A stretch of DNA of 5,814 nt from Gemmatimonadota bacterium. GTDB taxonomy: Bacteria > Latescibacterota > UBA2968 > UBA8231. Positions 1 to 5,814 of the stretch are shown in pieces. Both the position numbers and the translations under genes were made by a program. The notes beneath the pieces were generated by a model. That model worked only from the letters and a program-made list of their open reading frames with translations. It was not told the origin of the DNA and did no database searches. How positions within the stretch are numbered: the stretch's first letter is position 1; every line of letters begins with the position of its first letter. The stretch spans positions 1 through 5,814 of the forward strand of contig JAPOYQ010000133.1 in assembly GCA_026706505.1 (NCBI GenBank). The letters run 5' to 3'.

Positions 1-2220
<2,220 letters not shown>

Positions 2221-2260
2221 AATTTCGTGTAGACGCGAGGGGCGAAAAACGGAATCAAAA

Positions 2261-2289
2261 AATATACTGTACGAATGTGCAGCGGGCAA
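2261..2289 (-). promoter_or_regulatory. Probable sigma-70 promoter of uvrA
   Basis: Read on the minus strand, TTGCCC (2289-2284, 4 of 6 matches to TTGACA) is followed after exactly 17 bases by TATATT (2266-2261, 5 of 6 matches to TATAAT). A start of transcription near 2254 would leave a leader of about 34 bases before the uvrA ATG. Position, spacing and direction fit; the -35 element is only moderate. Confidence 0.5.
2267..2282. promoter_or_regulatory. Possible LexA (SOS) operator overlapping the uvrA promoter
   Basis: The plus strand reads CTGTACGAATGTGCAG, which is CTG-N10-CAG, the core of the gammaproteobacterial LexA box. The two half-sites, CTGTAC and CTGCAC, agree in 5 of 6 bases. Extended to 20 bases from 2265, it matches 13 of 20 positions of TACTGTATATATATACAGTA. 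It fills 16 of the 17 bases between the proposed -10 and -35 elements of uvrA, where a repressor would block polymerase. E. coli uvrA is known to be LexA-controlled through a site in its promoter. Many bacterial groups use other LexA motifs, so the assignment depends on the host. Confidence 0.4.
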
Positions 2290-2409
2290 GCGGTGGCGTG
2301 CGGAATGGAGCGAAGGGATTTTAGCGATGCGTTGAGGGGGCAGGGCGCAGGTGGCGATGGAAACGTCAACGGACCGCTAAACTCCTTCAGTCATTCTCTG
2401 CTCCGTTGC

Positions 2410-2438
2410 TTGACGCCCCCTTTTCGTCTGCGTATAAT
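2410..2438 (+). promoter_or_regulatory. Near-consensus sigma-70 promoter of the rightward operon
   Basis: TTGACG (2410-2415, 5 of 6) and TATAAT (2433-2438, 6 of 6) are separated by 17 bases, giving 11 of 12 consensus matches. Transcription would begin near 2445, leaving a leader of about 50 bases before the first gene. No operator or riboswitch fold is evident in the short AT-rich leader, so expression may be strong and constitutive. Confidence 0.8.
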
Positions 2439-2494
2439 GACCGCTCGGTAATTCAGTAAAATCAATTGTTTATCAACCAAGAGGAGTTGCGAAA

Positions 2495-3295
2495 ATGATT
2501 CATTTAGGGGCCAATTCGGTGCTCTTTGCAGGATTCGATCTGGAAACGGCGATGCGCCATATCCACCTCGCTGGCTACGACGGTGTCGAGCTGGCGGCGA
2601 TCAAGGGCATGTGCGAGCACTTGGAGTTGGACAACTGGCAGGCGCAGGCCAACCAGATCAAAGAACTAGCGGAAAAATACGAACTGAAATTGCTGGCTAT
2701 GGAAGAGGCCGCGCTCGATGAAGAGCGGCTGATGCTGGCGTTTGCGGCTGGTGCTGAGATTGGCATTCCCGTCGTCAACGTCGGCCCGGGGGGCAAAAGC
2801 GATGTGGAGGAAGATTTCGATCGGCAGGTTGCGCTGCTGGGCAAGATGGCCGATAGGGCACACGAACACGGCGTGACGCTGTGTGCTAAGGCGCACGTGG
2901 GGCAGTGCATTTACGATACGCCGACCACGTTGCGGGCGATGGAACGGATCGACTCGCCAGGGTTTGGGGTCGATATGGATCCGAGCCACATTCATCGGGC
3001 GGGAGAGAATACGGTAGAGGCGCTGGCGGCGGTTATCTCGCGGGTCAAGCATGTGCATATCCGAGATTGCGCCGTAGCAGAAGGCGGGCCAGGTGCGCCG
3101 GAGTTGCAGGCGTGTGGGCGGGGCAACATCGATTTGTTCGGATATGTTAAGGTGCTGCACGAGTCGGGGCTAGACGTGGCGGCTAATTTGGAAGTGATTG
3201 GTGCCAAGGAATACGACTTGGGGCAGGTGGCGACGATTGCAGCGGAGAGCCGGGGGTATTTGAACGCCTGTCTGCGGGCTTGCGGTGCCTGTTAG
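2495..3295 (+). CDS. Sugar phosphate isomerase/epimerase-like TIM-barrel protein
   Basis: This 266-residue protein belongs to the xylose-isomerase-like TIM-barrel (AP endonuclease family 2) superfamily, whose members isomerise or epimerise sugars and polyols or dehydrate inositol derivatives at a divalent metal. Visible signs: a first strand and helix MIHLGANSVLFAGFDLETAM, AGYDGVELA at 26-34, the sixth-strand motif VDMDPSH (D162, H165), VKHVHIRD at 184-191 (H186/H188), and the last-strand glutamate E233 in NLEVIG. At the fifth strand, where many members carry a metal-binding Glu in an E-N-H context, it has K132-A-H134, so the metal site may differ. No signal peptide is seen, so it is cytoplasmic. 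The ATG at 2495 is preceded by AGAGGAG (2480-2486) at 8 bases. It is the first gene of the operon. The fold is confident; the substrate cannot be told. Confidence 0.88.
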   Translation: MIHLGANSVLFAGFDLETAMRHIHLAGYDGVELAAIKGMCEHLELDNWQAQANQIKELAEKYELKLLAMEEAALDEERLMLAFAAGAEIGIPVVNVGPGGKSDVEEDFDRQVALLGKMADRAHEHGVTLCAKAHVGQCIYDTPTTLRAMERIDSPGFGVDMDPSHIHRAGENTVEALAAVISRVKHVHIRDCAVAEGGPGAPELQACGRGNIDLFGYVKVLHESGLDVAANLEVIGAKEYDLGQVATIAAESRGYLNACLRACGAC

Positions 3296-3836
3296 TCGCG
3301 CCTTTGTCGCCATCCGGGTGCCGGCGGCATTGGGAGAACTGAGCGATGCGATGCGGCCGTTGTGGCCGGCGCGGGGTGTGAGTTGGGTGCGGCCGGAGAA
3401 TCTCCATTTGACGCTGCGCTTTCTCGGCGCGGCTGAGGACGCGCAAATCGCCGCGCTACGGGAAGGGTTGACGGCGATTGTCGCACGGCACGAGGGGTTT
3501 GTTGCGACTGTAGAGCAGAGCGGCTGCTTTCCCAATCGTCGCCGGCCGAAGGTTATTTGGGCTGGCGTGGCGGATGCGGACGGACGGTTAGGTGCGTTGC
3601 AACGGGATGTTGAAGAAGTGGTGTGCGCTGCTGGTTGGGAGCCGGAGGAACGGGATTTCCGTCCGCACGTGACGCTGGGTCGGGTGCGAGCAGAGGTGCG
3701 TCCGCCACGCAGCAAGTGGAGCGGCGAGTTGCCTCGGTTGCAGGTTCCGGTGGAAGCGGTGGAACTGATCGAAAGCATCCTCAAGCCGACCGGAGCCGAG
3801 TATCGGACCTTGCACCGAGCGGTGCTTACATCGTAA
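3285..3836 (+). CDS. thpR: RNA 2',3'-cyclic phosphodiesterase (2'-5' RNA ligase family)
   Basis: This 183-residue protein has the length and both signature motifs of the bacterial 2H phosphoesterase ThpR (LigT): H41-L-T-L in NLHLTLRFLG and H128-V-T-L in FRPHVTLGRV. The two histidines form the catalytic pair. The family opens RNA 2',3'-cyclic phosphates to 2'-phosphates and can reversibly join 2'-5' linked RNA ends; its cellular role is poorly settled. The family-typical opening is AFVAIRVP, and the ending carries the expected hydrophobic strand LIESILKPTG. The start is GTG at 3285, the only start codon after the in-frame stop at 3261, so the gene overlaps the end of the preceding one by 11 bases in another frame. 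No Shine-Dalgarno site is visible, which points to translational coupling. Confidence 0.93.
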   Translation: MPVSRAFVAIRVPAALGELSDAMRPLWPARGVSWVRPENLHLTLRFLGAAEDAQIAALREGLTAIVARHEGFVATVEQSGCFPNRRRPKVIWAGVADADGRLGALQRDVEEVVCAAGWEPEERDFRPHVTLGRVRAEVRPPRSKWSGELPRLQVPVEAVELIESILKPTGAEYRTLHRAVLTS

Positions 3837-3846
3837 AGGAGCCTCT

Positions 3847-4608
3847 ATGCCCGGCCGACCTTACATCCTCGCGGAGACCAATTGGCAGACCGTAGAGCAC
3901 ACCCCGTACGAGGTGGCGATTCTCCCGTGGGGGGCGACGGAAGCGCACAATTACCACCTGCCTTATTCGACCGATGTGGTGCAGTGCGACGAGATCGTCG
4001 CGGCTGCGGCCCGCATCGCTTGGGAGCAGGACGCCAAGGTCATCGTCTTGCCGACCGTGCCCTTTGGCGTCAACACCGGCCAGCTCGACATCAAGTTAGA
4101 CCTCAATCTCAATCCCTCGACTCAGTTCGCCGTCCTGCAAGACTTGGTCGAAGCGCTCGCCCATCAGGGCATTCCCAAACTGCTCATTGTGAACGGCCAC
4201 GGCGGCAATGACTTCAAGCAGATGGTGCGGGAGTTATTGACGCGCTATGCGATTTTTATTTGCTGCATGGATTGGTACCGCATCGCCGATACGGGGATTT
4301 TCGCGGAGGGTGGTGACCACGCCAACGAAATGGAAACTAGCCTCATGCAATACTTGCGACCGGATTGGGTGCTGCCTCTGTCGGAAGCTGGCAGTGGTCG
4401 CGAGCGCAAGTTTAAGATGGCCGCGCTGCGGGAAGGCTGGGTCTGGACCCAACGCGACTGGACGCAGGCGACCGACGACACGGGCATCGGCGACCCGCGC
4501 CAAGCCACCCCGGAGAAGGGCCGCCGCTGCTTGGAGCAAGTGGCAGCGCAACTGGCCGAGTTTTTGGTTGAGCTGGCTGCCGCCGATCTAGACGACCTCT
4601 ACGAATAA
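3847..4608 (+). CDS. Creatininase-family amidohydrolase
   Basis: This 253-residue protein is a member of the creatininase family, metal-dependent hydrolases of cyclic or formyl amides. Family motifs are in order: LPWGATEAHNYHLPYSTD at 26-43 (metal ligands E32, H34, D43), PTVPFGVN at 69-76, VNGHGGN at 115-121 (H118) and GDHANEMETS at 156-165 (E161/E163). The family includes creatinine amidohydrolase, the archaeal formamidopyrimidine deformylase ArfB and the mycofactocin peptidase MftE; nothing here (no mycofactocin or flavin genes) singles out one of these, so the substrate is unknown. No signal peptide is evident. The ATG at 3847 lies 5 bases after AAGGAG (3836-3841), whose first base is the last base of the thpR stop codon; the gap between the genes is 10 bases. 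It sits in the same operon as the TIM-barrel isomerase, so a shared catabolic pathway is possible. Confidence 0.92.
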   Translation: MPGRPYILAETNWQTVEHTPYEVAILPWGATEAHNYHLPYSTDVVQCDEIVAAAARIAWEQDAKVIVLPTVPFGVNTGQLDIKLDLNLNPSTQFAVLQDLVEALAHQGIPKLLIVNGHGGNDFKQMVRELLTRYAIFICCMDWYRIADTGIFAEGGDHANEMETSLMQYLRPDWVLPLSEAGSGRERKFKMAALREGWVWTQRDWTQATDDTGIGDPRQATPEKGRRCLEQVAAQLAEFLVELAAADLDDLYE

Positions 4609-4610
4609 CC

Positions 4611-5669
4611 GTGCAGTTCTACGCGTTCGTTGCCCCCGGGCTAGAGGATATCGCCCAACGAGAAATCGCGGCGCGCTTGGGAGCCGAGCGGCAGGGCCAG
4701 CAGCGCGGCGTGGTGTTCTTTGCGACGGACGCTCCGCCGCAAGACTTGCTCGGATTGGGGACGACCGAGGATGTGTTTGCGCTGGTGGGGCGCGGTCCGG
4801 TGGCTGCGGCGCGCGAGGGCTTGGAAGAGGCTGGCGCACTCGTGGCGGAGTCGCCGCTTTTTGAAGACGCGGTGGGTGCGCATCGCCGCGCTCGCCCTAA
4901 GCGGATCAAGCGCATCACCTACCGGATCGTGGCCCAGCGTCGCGGCGGGCAGCAGCGCTATGTGCGCCAAGAGATGCGCCGCGCCTTGCAGAAGGCTGTA
5001 GCGTGGCGCTTCCCGCGCTGGAAGCACATGGCCGAGCAAGCGCTATTGGAGGTGTGGGGTTTGGAGGCCGGGGGCGAGTTGATCTGCGGGGTGCGCCTTT
5101 CCGATGAGACCATGCGCCACCGCACCTACAAGGTCGCGCAAGTGGAGGCTTCGCTGCGGCCGACGGTGGCACGGGCCTTGGTGATGCTATCCGAGCCAGC
5201 GGACGGCGACGTCTTTCTCGACCCTATGTGCGGGGCTGGGACTATTCTCATCGAGCGGGGGATGCACGGCCGCTACGCCCAGCTTTTGGGCGGCGACATT
5301 CGCCCGGAAGCCGTGGCTGCTACCCGCACAAATGTTGGCCCGCGCTACAAGCCAATTGCTATCCGCGAGTGGGATGCGCGGGATTTGCCCTTGGAGGACG
5401 GCAGCGTCGATCGGGTGGTGTGCAACCTGCCCTTTGGCAAAAAGATCGGCGCGCCGCAAGCGCTGCGTCCGCTCTACGAGGGCTTTGCCAGCGAGGTGGC
5501 AAGGGTGCTGAAGGCAGGTGGAGTGGCCGTGTGTTTGACTAGCGAACGCACTCTGCTGGCCGAAGCATTCGGCGCGTGGCCGGATTTGTACATAGAGCGC
5601 GTGTTCCCGGTCGAGGTGCTGGGGCAGCAGGCGTTTTGTTGTAAATTGAAGAAACTCGCTGAGTATTAG
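4611..5669 (+). CDS. THUMP-domain RNA (guanine-N2) methyltransferase
   Basis: This 352-residue protein has the layout of THUMP-containing class I methyltransferases (UPF0020; Trm14/TrmN and RlmL-like). An N-terminal ferredoxin-like and THUMP RNA-binding region covers about residues 1-165 (MQFYAFVAPGLEDIAQREI and the basic segment 92-126). The Rossmann methyltransferase domain follows: S-adenosylmethionine motif I DPMCGAGT at 204-211, second-strand acidic D229 in GGDI, D255/D258 in WDARDLPL, and catalytic motif IV NLPF at 272-275 followed by GKKIG. NLPF is more like Trm14/TrmN, which makes m2G6 in tRNA, than the NPPY of RlmL, but tRNA versus rRNA target is undecided. It starts at GTG 4611, only 2 bases after the creatininase-family stop, with no Shine-Dalgarno site, so translation is probably coupled. 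Length is normal for Trm14-type enzymes and about half that of fused RlmKL. Confidence 0.9.
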   Translation: MQFYAFVAPGLEDIAQREIAARLGAERQGQQRGVVFFATDAPPQDLLGLGTTEDVFALVGRGPVAAAREGLEEAGALVAESPLFEDAVGAHRRARPKRIKRITYRIVAQRRGGQQRYVRQEMRRALQKAVAWRFPRWKHMAEQALLEVWGLEAGGELICGVRLSDETMRHRTYKVAQVEASLRPTVARALVMLSEPADGDVFLDPMCGAGTILIERGMHGRYAQLLGGDIRPEAVAATRTNVGPRYKPIAIREWDARDLPLEDGSVDRVVCNLPFGKKIGAPQALRPLYEGFASEVARVLKAGGVAVCLTSERTLLAEAFGAWPDLYIERVFPVEVLGQQAFCCKLKKLAEY

Positions 5670-5711
5670 ATTGGCAATGAGACATTTTATTAAACCATAA
5701 AGGAGATTGTC

Positions 5712-5814
5712 ATGGCTGATTTTACGGGTCAAGTAGTTATCGTCACCGGCGGTGCCCAGGGTATTGGCGGGGGGATTTCGCGGGCGTTCGCCGGCGCAGG
5801 GGCGCAGGTTTCAG
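5712..5814 (+). CDS. Short-chain dehydrogenase/reductase, N-terminus only
   Basis: Only 34 codons are in the window. They begin MADFTGQVVIVTGGAQGIG, with the glycine-rich dinucleotide-binding motif TGGAQGIG at residues 12-19 (TGxxxGIG), diagnostic of classical NAD(P)-dependent short-chain dehydrogenases. The substrate-specific and catalytic Ser/Tyr/Lys region lies beyond the right edge, so nothing more precise can be said. The ATG is 6 bases after AAGGAG (5700-5705), a strong ribosome binding site. It follows the methyltransferase by a 42-base AT-richer gap with no clear terminator and no convincing promoter, so it may be read from the same transcript; an independent start cannot be excluded. 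Confidence 0.93.
   Translation, partial: MADFTGQVVIVTGGAQGIGGGISRAFAGAGAQVS

Larger units (their letters stand above)
2221..2494. other. Divergent intergenic region between uvrA and the rightward operon
   Basis: These 274 bases separate two genes transcribed away from each other and hold both of their presumed promoters (see separate entries). Between the two promoters, 2290-2409 shows no clear gene, hairpin or terminator. The minus frame of uvrA stays open to 2379 but has no ATG there, and the predicted uvrA promoter lies inside it, so it is not read as coding. The segment 2445-2480 is AT-rich leader for the rightward operon. Confidence 0.8.

Noticed and set aside
2474..2489. CAAC/GTTG mini-hairpin around the ribosome site of the first operon gene
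   Set aside because: The stem is just 4 base pairs with an 8-base loop, too weak to argue for a regulatory RNA.
2666..3160. 164-codon minus-strand open frame opposite the TIM-barrel gene
   Set aside because: Fully antisense to a well-supported gene, without a ribosome site or domain motifs.
5670..5711. Possible terminator or promoter in the gap before the dehydrogenase
   Set aside because: Only a 4-base stem (AATG/CATT) without a usable T-run, and TTGGCA at 5671 has no acceptable -10 at 16-18 bases.
5187..5732. 181-codon minus-strand open frame opposite the methyltransferase and the dehydrogenase start
   Set aside because: Antisense to the SAM-binding motif region and to the dehydrogenase ribosome site; no domain features.
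2495..5814. Idea of an antiphage or other novel defence island
   Set aside because: All products belong to common metabolic or RNA-housekeeping families; there is no nuclease, sensor, transmembrane effector or mobile-element context beyond UvrA.

Overview
The window looks like an ordinary stretch of a GC-rich bacterial chromosome. It holds six genes: a divergently transcribed, truncated uvrA on the minus strand (1-2220), then five closely packed plus-strand genes (2495-5814, the last one cut off). There are no mobile elements, RNA genes, CRISPR arrays or long repeats. The organism cannot be fixed from this sequence. The bacterial-type promoters, Shine-Dalgarno sites and a housekeeping UvrA establish Bacteria. 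A sugar-phosphate-isomerase-like TIM barrel, a creatininase-family hydrolase and a short-chain dehydrogenase side by side recall uncultured lineages rich in such catabolic genes (for example Latescibacterota, Poribacteria or Planctomycetes relatives), but this is only a weak impression.

Region by region: 1-2220 (minus) encodes about the first 740 residues of the UvrA excision-nuclease subunit, with both Walker A motifs, the first ABC signature and Walker B, the first zinc module, and the first cysteine of the second zinc module at the window edge. 2221-2494 is a divergent intergenic region. It carries a plausible minus-strand promoter for uvrA whose spacer is almost filled by a CTG-N10-CAG palindrome resembling the proteobacterial LexA (SOS) box, and a near-consensus sigma-70 promoter firing rightward. 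From 2495 comes a sugar phosphate isomerase/epimerase-like TIM barrel, an RNA 2',3'-cyclic phosphodiesterase (thpR) overlapping it by 11 bases, a creatininase-family amidohydrolase 10 bases later, a THUMP-domain RNA methyltransferase 2 bases after that, and, after a 42-base AT-richer gap, the start of a short-chain dehydrogenase/reductase.

The first four rightward genes are very probably one operon from the promoter at 2410-2438. It mixes two metabolic enzymes (likely sugar or polyol and amide chemistry) with two RNA enzymes. The metabolic genes and the dehydrogenase begin with ATG behind a clear Shine-Dalgarno site, while the two RNA-enzyme genes begin with GTG, lack a visible Shine-Dalgarno site and sit on the end of the preceding gene, which suggests translational coupling and lower output. 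I see no convincing undescribed system. The best leads are the SOS-like site, the unusual metal-site residue in the TIM barrel, and the RNA-enzyme/catabolic-enzyme mixed operon.
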